Source of the DNA: Bolinopsis microptera
Lineage: Eukaryota; Ctenophora; Tentaculata; Lobata; Bolinopsidae
Assembly (NCBI RefSeq): GCF_026151205.1
Contig: NC_087082.1
Coordinates: 4,443,408 to 4,507,407, forward strand
DNA length: 64,000 nucleotides
Direction of reading: 5' to 3'
In this document: positions 1 through 11,683 of the stretch, piece by piece
How positions within the stretch are numbered: position 1 is the first letter of the stretch
How the letters are laid out: the number at the start of each line of letters is the position of its first letter
Notes under the pieces: model-generated
Told to the model about the DNA's origin: nothing
The model's database searches: none
What the model saw: the letters and a program-made list of their open reading frames with translations, nothing else
Translations under genes and position numbers: made by a program

Positions 1-432
1 TTTGATTCCGTACGTTCATGATCCGTTATTATGCATTCACCTTCAGGCGGTGTCGACGGATCATGCGAAAAGGGTTTTTGACAGGCTGTGCCCTTACCAT
101 AATTAAACTGAACCATTGCCTGATACGATGTAAACAAGAGTGTTGGATAGGTGAGCCGCGCAAGCGCTCGCGCATTTGTGTCGCTCTGACAAATAGCACT
201 TGAATAATTTAGCTACCAAGACGTAAATCGCGCGTTACGTAAAGTATTATTTTTCCCTTCGGATAAAGTGAACGTTACACCCGCGTGTAACCTGCTTTAA
301 TGTTTTGTGTGCATGTGTGGTGGAGTGAGTGTATAATGTAATGATTGAATGAATCTTTTTTCTTTGTGGTGCATATATGATGTGAGTGACAGGTGTAAAA
401 TCTAAAATATATAAATATAAATGGGGGTCTTT
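1..432. other. no gene seen; 3' flank of the LINE
   Basis: No convincing coding sequence. The part nearest the retrotransposon stop codon (about 300-432) is low-complexity, with GTGTGTGG-like and ATATAAATA-like runs, and is probably the 3' UTR and tail of the minus-strand element that follows. A short dyad (gttacac..gtgtaac) lies near 274-291. I could not define the exact 3' end of the element or a target-site duplication. Confidence 0.5.
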
Positions 433-2803
433 TCATAGGAAAGTGTTGAAGTTTAAGTCCTGCCAGTTAATATTGTCAGGTTGGTGTTGAGCCTTCATGA
501 TAGAAAGCTTCAATCGGGATTTAATTGAACCTAGTGAACCTATTTTACCACGTGCATTTGACTGCTCAAGAAACCTATTCCATAAATTTGCCCCTTTATA
601 TGCGAAATTGTGAGATGAGTGTGGTGTCACAAATCTGTCATCTCTGAGCTCAGACTTCTTAAAGAGAGAATACATGGATATGGGCTGATGACTCTTCACT
701 ATCTTCATTGTTTCAGTAATGCATCTGTATCTATATATGTTATGTACTGTCATTAGTTCCTTAGATTGGAAAATAGGTTTTGTTGATTCTCTAGAGTGGA
801 ATTCTGCCCCAAGTATTTGGCAGCGATGTGGCCTTGCTTGTTTATCACCAGTCTTCCTCAAGCTGATACATATAGAACACGGTTTAATGTGAGGTATAGT
901 TGATTCATTTGATATTTGACCTTTCTTGTTTATACTGCACTGGATTGGCCTGCTACGAGAACAAGTTTTAAACTTGTCGCTAAATGCTTCCGAGTCCCCA
1001 AATAAGATTCGGACACATTTCTTCTGTGCAAGGAATAGTGGTGAAAGCTTATTAATTGATACACCACCCCATACAGTTATACCGTATCCTAGATGAGATT
1101 CAAAAAGAGTGTGGTATATCTGTTTGTACAGCTGGCTGGGGAGGGAGTTTTTTATTCGATAAATACGGCCACATATGCTGTTTAATTTCTTAGTTAGTTT
1201 CTCGATATGAGGTGTCCAACTCAGTTTGTCATCAATAATTACACCTAGAAATTTCGTTTCAGTAACCTGTTTGATCGGGATCCCATCAATTTCTAGATTC
1301 AAGTCATTTTCAGTATTATCAATGGTCTTACGTTTAGTAGGCGAGAAGTACATGTAACAAGATTTTTTAACATTAATGTGCAGTAGGTTATGGCGCATAT
1401 ATTGGCACACAGAGTCGAGAATTTCATTCGCTATTTTGTATGCTTGTTCCTTAGTTTCAGCAGCTACAAAGATGTTTGTGTCATCTGCAAATAGTACAAA
1501 TTTTCCTAATGTACTACATCTATAGATGTCATTTATATAGATAAGAAAAAGCAAGGGGCCCAAAACGGATCCTTGAGGTACGCCTAGTTTAACTGGGAGA
1601 GGCTCTGATTCTTCACCAAGTACACTAACATACTGGTATCTATTATTTAGATAGCTGGAGAGCAGCTTTAGTGCGTTTCCTCTAACTCCGTAATTACTAA
1701 GTTTCTTAAGTAGCATATCAAATGGTAAGGTATCAAATGCTTTAGAGAGATCGATAAATATTCCTAATACGTGGTTTTTATTATTCCGTTTTTCTTCGAC
1801 GTGATTTACGGAGTAGTTAAGAGCATGACTTGTCGAGTGGTTTTTTCTAAAGCCGAACTGATTTTCGAATATTATTCCTCGAGATAAGAAAAAGTTGTAT
1901 AATCTACTGTAAATAATTTTTTCAAATATTTTACCAAATACTGGTAATGTTGATACTGGCCTGTAATTCTCTAGTAATTCCTCATCTTCTTTTTTATATA
2001 TCGGGGTTATCTTACCCGTTTTCAGTTGATCAGGGAAGACACCTTCATTCATGCAGTTGTTATAAATTCTGGCAAGATGTTCTGATATAGTTTGACTACA
2101 CTGCTTCATTACATGTGCCGGTATGTCGCTAGCTTTACCGTTATTAAATTCACTTATAATTTGTATTATTTCAGAGCTTGTACATTCAGCAAGATAAATA
2201 CTTGACGGACAGGACTGTGGCAAGTAGTCAGTGAATGATTTAGCAATTATAGGATCTTCATCAATCCTCCTCTCATAGACCTCGTTCAGATTGGAGGCGA
2301 TTGACACAAAGTACTTGTTAAATTCATGAGCAATAACTCGTCGACAAATAACACGCTCATTGTTTATCATGAATGACGGTTTCATTTGCTTATTTTGCTT
2401 TCCTCGCACTTTATTAATTAACTGCCAGGTTTTTTTACTGTCACCCTGACACTCCTCAATTTTGTTGCACGTGTAGAGGCGTTGAGCTAGTCTTATTACG
2501 TGTTTAACTCTCCTACGTTTGTCAGTAAAATTAGCATGCTTTTCCCTGGCATCATTACAAGGATTGCAGTGACAGGCTTCCTTGATCTCACGACAAAGTT
2601 TACCTGGATTATGCAAACATTTTTCTCTCTTCGCTTTATGCCAGTGGTCGTGCAGCTCATGTTTTTTATTTATAGACGCGATCAATCCTCCTGTTATCCA
2701 CGGATTTGTCATTGGCGTTCTTTTGGAGACTTTAGGTTTACTGAGTTTACATGATTTGTCTAGATTCGTTTTGAATGTGTCGTGAAATTCAATAAAGTTT
2801 TTT
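433..2803 (-). mobile_element. 5'-truncated non-LTR retrotransposon, reverse transcriptase ORF
   Basis: The element copies its own RNA into DNA at the target site by reverse transcription. The frame stays open from about 2800 (in-frame stop just upstream) to the stop at 433, about 790 codons; the first ATG is at 2712. It starts in the linker that normally follows the endonuclease (PWITGGLIASI), so the endonuclease is missing. The RT core is clear: NYRPVSTLP, FGFRKNHST, FIDLSKAFDT, the LGVPQGSVLGPLLFLIYIND block and the catalytic FADDT box, then the thumb (TKFLGVIIDDKLSW) and a C-terminal tail typical of animal jockey/CR1-like elements. The 5' truncation fits ordinary target-primed insertion. 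No frameshift was seen in the RT domain, so the copy is young, but it cannot move on its own without the endonuclease. The exact clade is uncertain. Confidence 0.9.
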
Positions 2804-2821
2804 GGTTAACGACCAAAATTC

Positions 2822-2923
2822 CCTTAGAAATTTTTTTATTCGATTTTGAAAATCTTGGACCTCGTATTTTGACGATTTTTTCAGGTCCAAGATTTTCAAA
2901 ATCGAATAAAAAAATTTCTAAGG
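2822..2923. repeat. 41-bp perfect inverted repeat with 20-bp spacer
   Basis: The arms at 2822-2862 and 2883-2923 are exact reverse complements over 41 bp, including a seven-base T/A run, separated by 20 bp. The structure begins about 20 bp beyond the 5' truncation point of the LINE. It could be a small foldback element, or a hairpin created at the LINE integration junction. No open frame is involved. Confidence 0.9.
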
Positions 2924-3374
2924 CCTATCTCAAAATTCTGGCCCAACAATCTCTTCTAATTGGTCCTTGGAACATATCCTGAAAGTTTCAGGGTGATTGC
3001 TCAAAAAATGTAGGAGAAGATAGATTTTTAGACTCGATTTTCAGGGCGCGCGATTGAAAATCGCTCGCGCAATACAATTACACATAAGCGCTGACCTTTG
3101 ACTGGCAATATTTTCAGCTAGAAACAATATTTTTCCATGGGACCAAAAACAGCTGATAGATATCACTCCCCTCCATCAGAAACAACTACAAAGTCAATTT
3201 CGAGAGAATTTTGATGAAGACCCCCCCCGCCCCCTTAAAGCAATGAAACACCATTCAGTTATTGCTTAGTAACTATAAAAGCCCCATAGACAACATGTTG
3301 TGGTGCATACTAAAATAGTAAACAAGTAGCCAAATTGAATTGGCTACTTTTACTACTTAAGGGGTTTTTATAAA

Positions 3375-3432
3375 ATTTTTATTGAATTTTTATATTGAAT
3401 TTTTATATTGAATTTTTATATTGAATTTTTAT
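3375..3432. repeat. minisatellite, period about 14 bp
   Basis: About four head-to-tail copies of a 14-base AT-rich word (attgaatttttata). No coding potential. Confidence 0.85.
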
Positions 3433-3609
3433 GTAGGGTCATTGCTATATTATGTGTATATTGTTCCACTTTTAACGAGGCTAATTTAATTAGGATATAT
3501 TATAGAAACTGTCGTCTCTCATAGATAAAATAACCAGAATTATAAAGCATTCAGATCACATTGATTTAGTAAATAGGGTGCACATTTGTCTGGCCCTCAA
3601 GCCTATGAA

Positions 3610-3711
3610 ATGGATGATGCTGATGATGCCTTGTTTGAAGATGATTTGGATGACATTTTGCTGACTGGTGTGGCTGACAGTATTAATATCCAGCCACCAC
3701 CTCATCCAACG
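3610..3711 (+). CDS. candidate first coding exon, acidic; gene not identified
   Basis: ATG at 3610 opens 34 codons that end exactly at a consensus donor (ACG|GTAATT). The peptide is acidic with short hydrophobic steps (DDALFEDDLDDILLTG). The frame stays open upstream for 11 codons to a stop, so this could be an initiating exon or part of an internal one. Composition looks coding, unlike the neighbouring repeats. The FxxDLDDxLL pattern resembles the motif repeated in the FANCM linker at 36.7-37.7 kb, on the same strand. It might therefore be the start of FANCM, cut off by the GPCR array, but no connecting exons were seen. A false exon is possible. Confidence 0.35.
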
Positions 3712-3744
3712 GTAATTGATTGGTTATCAACAAACTAAACTCAA

Positions 3745-3980
3745 GGGTCGACCGAGTCCTCGGCCTCAGCCTCGGTTTTACCAAGGAATAGCTATTTTTC
3801 CTCGGCCTCGGTCAGGAGGACAATTCCTCAGTTTGCCTCAGCCTCGGTTAAAAATTAAGTTGCTATTCCTCGGCCTCAGCGAAATTGTCCCAGTTGCAAG
3901 GGTCGACTGAGTCCTCGATTTTTCCTCAGCCTCGGCCAACAAAATGAAACCTCAGTTGTCCTCGGCCTCGGTTTTATGGT
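3745..3980. repeat. degenerate CCTCGG hexamer repeat
   Basis: Dense, imperfect iterations of CCTCGG and CCTCAG interrupted by short AT-rich words, with a partial internal duplication (the phrase aagggtcgac(c/t)gagtcctcg occurs twice). It is not coding. The open frame across it is only a by-product of the repeat. Confidence 0.7.
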
Positions 3981-4234
3981 CTCCTAGCTCCCTATAATAA
4001 TATCTAGACACTTTTATTCTAGAGTTAAATGAACATTTCAATACTCAACTATAAAAAATATTTACGACTAAATATTCCCTGCGACACGGACCACGTCGTC
4101 ATAGTCGTTTTTCCGAATAAGTTTAATGATTTAAGTTGTGTGAAATTCAGGAAAAAGAATCCCTGATCAAATCTTAAATGATTTCTTCAACTCCGGTTGT
4201 TGTCCAAGTTCTGGAGGTCATCTGCCAGTGGTCA

Positions 4235-5247
4235 TCACTGTTGGCCTATCACATTCTTTTTAACTCGCTTCTGAAACAAAGTTCCTTATTTGCCTGCAAA
4301 AGACAGTTCTTATGAGAGGATTCAATGACAGACAGAAAAAATTGACATCCCAAATGCACACGAGCACGGGTAATAAAAGGAGCTTGGAAAACCTATGATT
4401 AAGTAGGTCACCCGTATGGCGATCATAACTGCATTTCCGATATTCATGATGAGAACAGCCTGAGAGCTCTTGCGGAGTGTCACAGTTGATTCCTCGTTGC
4501 TGAGGTTTCGCCCTGTCTTCTTCATCAGACAGGTAACCGTGAGTAGAGAACATCTAGTTCTCCTGCTGCTCCCAACGTGCAAATTTATTACAATGGAGGT
4601 TGGTGAATTATAATAAGATAAGCGTTCTCCTGGTTTACCTGAACAGCTGTACTCTGTAAATGTAAGAAGAAGTAAGAAGTGCTTTTTCCGGTATTCCAAG
4701 GTCACTGAATTGTATATCAGCATGACAACCTACGATTGAGACAGCAATGATCATCATGGACCCAAACTTTACCAGGACAGCTTGTAGAAGGGAAATTTAA
4801 CATTGATGAAAACTGCATATGGGATGAACGTCGTAAGGATCAGCGAGGAGAACACTCTATGAACCTGAATATTACCGTTTCTACTTGCTCTGCCACGGTG
4901 CTAGCACGAACAAGTGGGTTCACTTCTGGGAACCAGAATGCGGTATCCAATCTGTAGTGTTCGGTAGATGATGGTCAGGAAGTCTGAGATGGCCAACAGC
5001 ATGAGAGAACTCTGGTAGTTTTGTCGATTCCATCTTGGTGATAGTTGTAAAGGAAGGTAAGGGGTTCAGTACTGTAGAAATCAAGAATGCGAGGTTCATT
5101 GTGATACCAGAAAATAGTCCACAGGGCCACCAGTCAGCATCTGATGGTTATCACAAAGTCCATGAAGTTCGGTAATAAGCCTACCAGTTCTGTTATATTG
5201 AGGTCTCCGTTCAAATATCGATTATGTTTTAGCTTTCCTAGGATCAT
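4235..5247 (-). pseudogene. GPCR array copy 1, broken class A GPCR
   Basis: Homologous along its whole length to the intact GPCR copies further on, including the TM6 block (SSQAVLIMNIGNA), the C-terminal stretch and the N-terminal LRK-like region. Many single-base insertions and deletions split it into several short frames. It is the most decayed copy together with copy 2 and marks the downstream edge of the array. No intact receptor can be produced. A cluster of indels this dense could in part reflect poor sequence, since the same density is absent from copies 4, 5, 8, 9 and 10. Confidence 0.8.
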
Positions 5248-5249
5248 AA

Positions 5250-6275
5250 TGTAGTTCCCAATCAGCGTGGCTTTCTCCATAAACGAGTTTTTCTTAGAAC
5301 GTACTTTCTTTTGCTGGAAGATAATCAAATTGGTGGGGTAACGGCTCATACATATTTATATTACCATGAACCGCTGCCAGAAACGACACGGACACAGTAA
5401 TTATGGCTGTTACTTAGTCATCGCGAGCTTACCATCATTACTTTCGGCTATAAATCTGTCGTTTAAAACTACACCTGTCCTCGTTTTTAGTATTATTATA
5501 TAGTCAATTGCTGCTTTTTTATGTACTAATCGTTTGTTTTAAAATATTATAATTTATAAAAGAGGTTATTATAAGTGTAAAGGGTTAGATTATTGGAAGG
5601 ACTAATTATGTTTAGATGCGACCTTATTTTGTCTTATTATTTTGGGTCATCGATCAGCAAAGTCGAATACCAGTACCACCTTGCTTGCCAGGGTCTCAGT
5701 CAAGATGACTCAGTGGTAGATTCAGCTGTGAGCAGCTCTATGCATTCAAATTTTCAGTTAATAATTGAATCATGATACATCGTCTAACCTAGTAATGAAC
5801 ATTTTCAAGAAATACAATTATCGGGTCTCAGTTGCATTAAAGAGTCTAGATTAAAATTCATCTCATTCTGTCAAAATGGTCCCTGACAATAATAAGTTGG
5901 ATGGTCTTCATGTTCAATGGCGCGGTTTTAAACAAGATTGTCGCCTAATCAAGCAGGTTCAGATTTCTTTCAACTTCAAGACCTTTATAAAAGGCCCATT
6001 CCAAATCAGTTTTTGGTCAACGACTTGACAAATAACGAGTCTCCTAGCTTATAATATTTATACACATATATTACAGTTAAATGAAAATTTCAAAACAACT
6101 AAAAAAAACTATTTTACGGACTAAATATTCCTTGGCGACAGACACGGTCGTGAATAGTCGTTTTCCGAAAAATGTTTAATGATTTAAGTTGTGAGAAATT
6201 CGGAAAAGCATCCCTGATCAAACTTAAATGTTTTCTTCAACTCCGGTTGTTGTCCAATTATCTGAGGTCTGCGTG
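5250..6275. other. intergenic part of GPCR array unit
   Basis: The diverged version of the spacer found between all array copies: the 5' flank of copy 1 followed by the 3' flank of copy 2, including a remnant of the LINE fragment (near 5950-6010) and the short dyad acgacc..ggtcgt seen in every unit. No independent gene seen. Confidence 0.6.
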
Positions 6276-6278
6276 TCA

Positions 6279-7297
6279 TCACTGTTGGCTATCACATTCT
6301 ATTTACTCGCTTCGAACAAAGTTCCTTATTTGTTGACAAAGGACCAGATTCTTATGAGAGGATTCAATTGCAGACAGGAAAATAGGGACATCCCAATGGC
6401 ACCGAGCACGGTTATAAAAGGAGCTTGGAAACCTATGATATAGTAGGTCACCCGAATTGGCGATCATAAAACAGCCATTTCCGATATTCATTATGAGAAC
6501 AGCCAGAGAGCTCTTGCGGAGTGTTTCACAGTTGATTCCTCGTTTGATGGTTCGCACTTTCTTCTTCATCAGACAGTTAACCGTGAGTAGAGAACTCAGT
6601 ACTACCTGTGCTTCAAACGTGCATTTTAATACAATGTGGTTGGTGAATATAGATAAGATAAGCGTTCCTGGTTTACCTATAACTAGCTGTACTCTGTAAA
6701 ATGTAAGAAGAAGTAAGAAGTGCTTTTTCCCGGTATTCCAACGGTCATGAATTAGTATATCAGCATGACACTAACGATAGAGACAGCAATGTCATCATTG
6801 ACATACTTTTACCAGACAGCTTGTTGAGGGGAAATTTAACATTGGATGAACCTGCTATCGGAGGGGGGGATGAACGTCGTAAGTGAATCAGCGAGGAGTA
6901 CACTATGAACCTGAATATTACCGTTTCTATGCTTGCTCTGCCCACGGTGCTAGCACGACAAGTGGGTTACACTTCTGGGAACAGAAAGCGGGTATCCAAT
7001 ATGTTGTGGTCGGGTAGATGTTGTCAGGAAGTCTGAGTTGGCCAACAGCATAGAATGAGAACTCTGGTAGTTTTGTGCTTCCATCTTGGTGATTGTTGAA
7101 AAGGAAGGGTAAGGGGGCTTCAGTACTGTAGAAATCAAGAATGCGTAGGATCATTCGTGATAACCAAGAAAATGTCCCAGCACAGTCAGATTGATGGTTC
7201 ATCACCAAAGTCCATGGAAAGTTCACGGTATAGTCCTACCCAGTTCTGTTATATTGAGGTCTCGTCATAATCGATATGTTAGCTTTCTCAGGATCAT
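6279..7297 (-). pseudogene. GPCR array copy 2, broken class A GPCR
   Basis: Full-length homology to the array GPCRs, but with numerous small insertions and deletions. Recognisable pieces include the TM6 block (SSLAVLIMNIGN) and the TM1 to TM2 region in different frames. It shares its decay pattern (extra bases in homopolymers and after G) with copy 1. Not translatable as a receptor. Confidence 0.8.
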
Positions 7298-7299
7298 AA

Positions 7300-8005
7300 T
7301 TGTAGTTCCAATCGCGTGGCTTCTACAAACGTGTTTTCTTAGAACGTACTTTCTTAATTATTTAGCTGGACGAAATACATTGGTGGTAACGGCTCATTAT
7401 AAAATTTTATTACCAACCGCTGCCATAACGAGACAGTAATTATGGCTGTTCTTAGTCATCACGAGCAACATCATTACTTTCCTGGCTATAATCTGTCGTT
7501 TAACAACTACACCTGCCCTCGTTTATAGTATAGTCATTGCTGCTTTTTATTTACTTATCAATTTCTTATATTATAATTTATAAGAGGTTATTATAAGTTG
7601 TGAAGGGTTAGGAGGACTAAATTATGTTAGATGTGACCATTTTTTGTCTTATTATTTTGGGTCATCGATCAGCAAGTCGAATACCAGTACCACCTGCTTG
7701 CCAGGGTCTCAGTCAAGAAGTCTCAGTGGTAGATTCAGCTGTGATCAGCTCTTGCATGCAAATTTTCAGTCAATCAATAATCATTAATCATGAAACATCG
7801 TCGAACCAAGAAATGAACAATATCAAGAAAAAACAATATCTTTTCTCAGTAGCATTAAAGAGTCTAGATTAAAATTCATATCATTCTGTCCAAAATGGTC
7901 CCTGACAATAATAGTTGTGATGGTCTTCAAGTTCAATGGCGCCGGTTTTAAACAAAAATTGTCGTTAAATGTGACCTACCTATGTGATCTATGTTGAGTT
8001 TCGTC
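7300..8005. promoter_or_regulatory. conserved 5' flank of GPCR units (example copy)
   Basis: A block of roughly 650 bp upstream of each GPCR start is conserved throughout the array. Representative copies are near 9730-10360, 11690-12350, 13680-14345, 16250-16915, 22810-23475 and 24800-25455. It must contain whatever promoter the genes have. On the minus strand a TATA-like CTATAAAC occurs about 200 bp before the start codon in several units; this is only a suggestion. The plus strand of the same block holds an 82-codon open frame that is broken in some units (stop in the 23.1-kb copy, a missing T near 16590), so it is probably not coding. Confidence 0.4.
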
Positions 8006-8009
8006 AAGA

Positions 8010-8607
8010 CTTGACGGGGCCATCACATCTTCTGACCACCCCATAGCGAAGTAGAGTCTCGCTCGTTGCACCAGCACAGCAGAGAGTTCGTATTTGGAGG
8101 AGTATATCCCCTGATCGGCGGCTTATCAGGGAGAGACAGCATGAACTTTGTGAGCTTATCTTTGAAGTGCTCTAGATCTTGAATGACATTCAGATGGTAG
8201 GGGATTGCATTCCACAATTTAGGTCCCTGGACTGCAAATGAGTTGTCAAACAAGGTGAGGTTTGCTGTTGAACTGGTTCTACGTTTTGATGGAATTACTG
8301 CAAGGTTTCCAAGCCTTGGGCGTGAAACAAATAGAACGTTCAGATCATTGCTGGTCTTTCCGTGGAGGATTTTCCACATATGGAGAATGATGAATCGCTC
8401 CTGCCTTCGTTGAAGAGACATCAGAGATAGATAGACCAGGCGATCCCAGTAGTGGAGATCGCGCATTCGTGATATTCTGGCGGTGAATGCTTTCTGTACA
8501 CTCTCCAGTTCTTGGATATCGCTGATTTTTGAGGGATGCCATAATGGACAGCAATAATCAAGCAGGTTCAGATTTCTTTCAACTTCAAGACCTTTATAAA
8601 AACCCAT
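8010..8607 (-). mobile_element. LINE fragment, reverse transcriptase C-terminus
   Basis: A 194-codon open frame, truncated at its 5' end, matches the post-RT C-terminal region of CR1/jockey-like LINE proteins: the YCCPLWHPSKISDIQ thumb-end motif, RLVYLSLMSLQRRQERF, then the FAVQGPKLWNAIP tail. It is only the extreme 3' end of an element and cannot encode RT activity. It sits in the spacer between GPCR copies 2 and 3, inside the array unit, and was copied with the array; a second copy is at 14.4-15.0 kb. Confidence 0.85.
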
Positions 8608-8879
8608 TCCAAATCAGTTTTTGGCAACGACCTTGACAAATACGAGTCTCCTAGCTTATAATATATTACACTTATATTAGAGTTAAATGAACATTTCAAA
8701 ACAATTATAAAAACTATTTACGACTAAATATTCCCTGGCGACGACCACGGTCGTGATAGTCGTTTTCCGAAAAAATGTTTAATGATTTAAGTTGTGAGAA
8801 ATTCAGGAAGCATCCCTGATCAAACTTAAATGTTTCTTCAACTCCGGTTGTTGTCCAATATCTGAGGTCTGCAGTGTCA

Positions 8880-9693
8880 TCACTGTTGGCCTATCACATT
8901 CTTTTTAACTCGCTTCGAAACAAAGTTCCTTATTTGCTGACAAAGACAGATTCTTATGAGAGGATTCAATGCAGACAGAAAAATTGACATCCCAAATGCA
9001 CCGAGCACGGTTATAAAAGGAGCTTGGAACCTATGATATAAGTAGGTCACCCGAATGGCGATCATAACAGCATTTCCGATATTCATGATGAGAACAGCCT
9101 GAGAACTCTTGCGGAGTGTCACAGTTGATTCCTCGTTGCTGGTTCGCCCTTTCTTCTTCATCAGACAGTTAACCGTGAGTAGAGAACTTAGTACTCCTGC
9201 TGCTCCCAACGTGCAACTTATAACAATGAGGATGGTGAATATAATAAGATAAGCGTATGGAGATGCATATGGAGATGAACGTCGTAAGGATCAGCGAGGA
9301 GAACACTACGAACCTGAATATTACCGTTTCTACTTGCTCTGCCACGGTGCTAGCACGAACAAGTGGGTACACTTCTGGGAACAGAAAGCGGTATCCAATC
9401 TGTAGTGGTCGGTAGATGTTGGTCAGGAAGTCTGAGATGGCCAACAGCATGAAGAGAACTCTGGTAGTTTTGAGCCTTCCATCTTGGTGATAGTTGAAGA
9501 GGAAGGTAAGGGGGTTCAGTACTGTAGAAATCAAGAATGCAAGGATCATTGTGATACCGAGAAGATAGTCACCGGCAGAGTCAGCATCTGATGGTTCATC
9601 ACCAAAGTTCATGAAGTTCGGTATAAGTCCTTCCAGTTCTGTTACATTGAGGTCTCCATCAATAATCGATATGTTAGCTTTCCTCAGGATCAT
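8880..9693 (-). pseudogene. GPCR array copy 3, internal deletion
   Basis: The N-terminal half (TM1 to TM3) is intact and nearly identical to copies 4 and 9. Roughly 220 bp coding TM4 to early TM5 are then deleted, joining the start of the second intracellular loop to the TM5 region in a different frame. TM5 to TM7 and the C-terminus (ending VIGQQ) follow intact in their own frame. A receptor missing TM4 and out of frame cannot be functional. Because the rest is undamaged, the deletion looks recent. Confidence 0.85.
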
Positions 9694-10687
9694 AATATAG
9701 TTCCCAATCAGCGTGGCTTTCTCCAAACGAGTTTTTCTTAGAACGTACTTTCTTTAGCTGGAAGAAATACATTGGTGGTAACGGCTCATACAAATTTTAT
9801 TACCAACCGCTGCCATAGCGACATAGTAATTATGGCTGTTCTTAGTCATCACGAGCAACATCATTACTTTCCTGGCTATAATCTGTCGTTTAACAACTAC
9901 ACCTGCCCTCGTTTATAGTATAGACATTGCTGCTTTTTATTTACTTATCATTTGCTTATATTATAATTTATAAGAGGTTATTATAAGTTGTGAAGGGTTA
10001 GGTAGTGGAGGACTAAATTATGTTAGATGTGACCATATTTTGTCTTATTATTTTGGGTCATCGATCAGCAAGTCGAATACCAGTACCACCTGCTTGCCAG
10101 GGTCTCAGTCAAGATGACTCAGTGGTAGATTCAGCTGTGAGCAGCTCTTGCATTCAAATTTTCAGTTTATCAATAATCATTAATCATGAAACATCGTCGA
10201 ACCAAGAAATGAACAATATCAAGAAAAAACAATATCTTTTCTCAGTAGCATTAAAGAGTCTAGATTAAAATTCATCTCATTCTGTCCAAAATGGTCCCTG
10301 ACAATAATAGTTGTGATGGTCTTCATGTTCAATGGCGCCGGTTTTAAACAAAAATTCTCGCCAAATCAAGCAGGTTCAGATTTCTTTCAACTTCAAGACC
10401 TTTATAAAAACCCATTCCAAATCAGTTTTTGGCAACGACCTTGATAAATACGAGTCTCCTAGCTTATAATATATTACACTTATATTACAGTTGTATGAAC
10501 ATTTCAAAACAACTATTAAAACTATTTACGACTAAATATTTCTTGGCGACGACCACGGTCGTGATAGTCGTTTTCCGAAAAAATGTTTAATGATTTAAGT
10601 TGTGAGAAATTCAGGAAGCATCCCTGATCAAACTTAAATGTTTCTTCAACTCCGGTTGTTGTCCAATATCTGAGTTCTGCAGTGTCA

Positions 10688-11683
10688 TCACTGTTGGCCT
10701 ATCACATTCTTTTTAACTCGCTTCGAAACAAAGTTCCTTATTTGCTGACAAAGACAGATTCTTATGAGAGGATTCAATGCAGACAGAAAAATAGACATCC
10801 CAAATGCACCGAGTACGGTTATAAAAGGAGCTTGGAACCTATAATATAAGTAGGTCACCCGAATGGCGATCATAACAGCATTTCCGATATTCATGATGAG
10901 AACAGCCTGAGAGCTCTTGCGGAGTGTCACAGTTGATTCCTCGTTGCTGGTTCGCCCTTTCTTCTTCATCAGACAGTTAACCGTGAGTAGAGAACTTAGT
11001 ACTCCTGCTGCTCCCAACGTGCAACTTATAACAATGAGGATGGTGAATATAAGAACAGCGTCTCCTGGTTTACCTTTAAAAGCTGTACCCTGCAATTGTA
11101 AGAAATAGTAACTCAAGTAAGAAGTGCTTTTTCCCGGTATTCCAACGGTCACTAAATAATATATCAGCATGACACCTACGATAGAGACAGTAATGATCAT
11201 CATGACAACTTTACCAGACAGCTTATAGAAGGGAAATTTAACATTGATGAACCTGCAAATGGAGATGAACGTCGTAAGGATTAGCGAGGAGAACACAATG
11301 ACTCTGAATATCACAGTTTCTACTTGCTCTGCCACAGTGCTAGCACGAAAAAGTGGGTACACTTCTGGGGACAGAAAGTGGTATCCGATCTGTAGTGGTC
11401 GGTAGATGTTGGTCAGGAAGTCTGAAATGGCCAACAGCATGAAGAGAATCTTGGTAGTTTTGAGCCTTCCATCTTGGTGATAGTTGAAGAGGAAGGTAAG
11501 GGGGTTCAGTACTGTAGAAATCAAGAATGCAAGGATCATTGTGATACCGAGAAGATAGTCACCGGCAGAGTCAGCATCTGATGGTTCATCACCAAAGTTC
11601 ATGAAGTTCGGTATAAGTCCTTCCAGTTCTGTTACATTGAGGTCTCCATCAATAATCGATATGTTAGCTTTCCTCAGGATCAT
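10688..11683 (-). CDS. orphan class A (rhodopsin-like) GPCR, array copy 4
   Basis: Intronless receptor of 331 residues, expected in the plasma membrane; ligand unknown. Seven hydrophobic segments: about 43-66, 77-99, 121-145, 158-180, 209-237, 258-280, 285-309. Class A landmarks: N60-P61 in TM1, LAISD (84-88) with the conserved Asp in TM2, CRF (143-145) replacing DRY, NPLIR (304-308) replacing NPxxY. The N-terminus carries two N-glycosylation sequons (N7, N16) and no signal peptide. No CWxP is seen in TM6. The frame is open 11 codons further upstream to a TTG, but the first ATG is at 11683 and an in-frame stop lies just beyond, so I start there. Neighbouring copies have the same orientation. 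Copy 5 differs at only a few residues. Confidence 0.85.
   Translation of the reverse strand: MILRKANISIIDGDLNVTELEGLIPNFMNFGDEPSDADSAGDYLLGITMILAFLISTVLNPLTFLFNYHQDGRLKTTKILFMLLAISDFLTNIYRPLQIGYHFLSPEVYPLFRASTVAEQVETVIFRVIVFSSLILTTFISICRFINVKFPFYKLSGKVVMMIITVSIVGVMLIYYLVTVGIPGKSTSYLSYYFLQLQGTAFKGKPGDAVLIFTILIVISCTLGAAGVLSSLLTVNCLMKKKGRTSNEESTVTLRKSSQAVLIMNIGNAVMIAIRVTYLYYRFQAPFITVLGAFGMSIFLSALNPLIRICLCQQIRNFVSKRVKKNVIGQQ

Noticed and set aside
10917-11108. 63-codon plus-strand frame repeated within GPCR copies 4, 5 and 7
   Set aside because: Antisense shadow of the TM5 to TM6 coding sequence.
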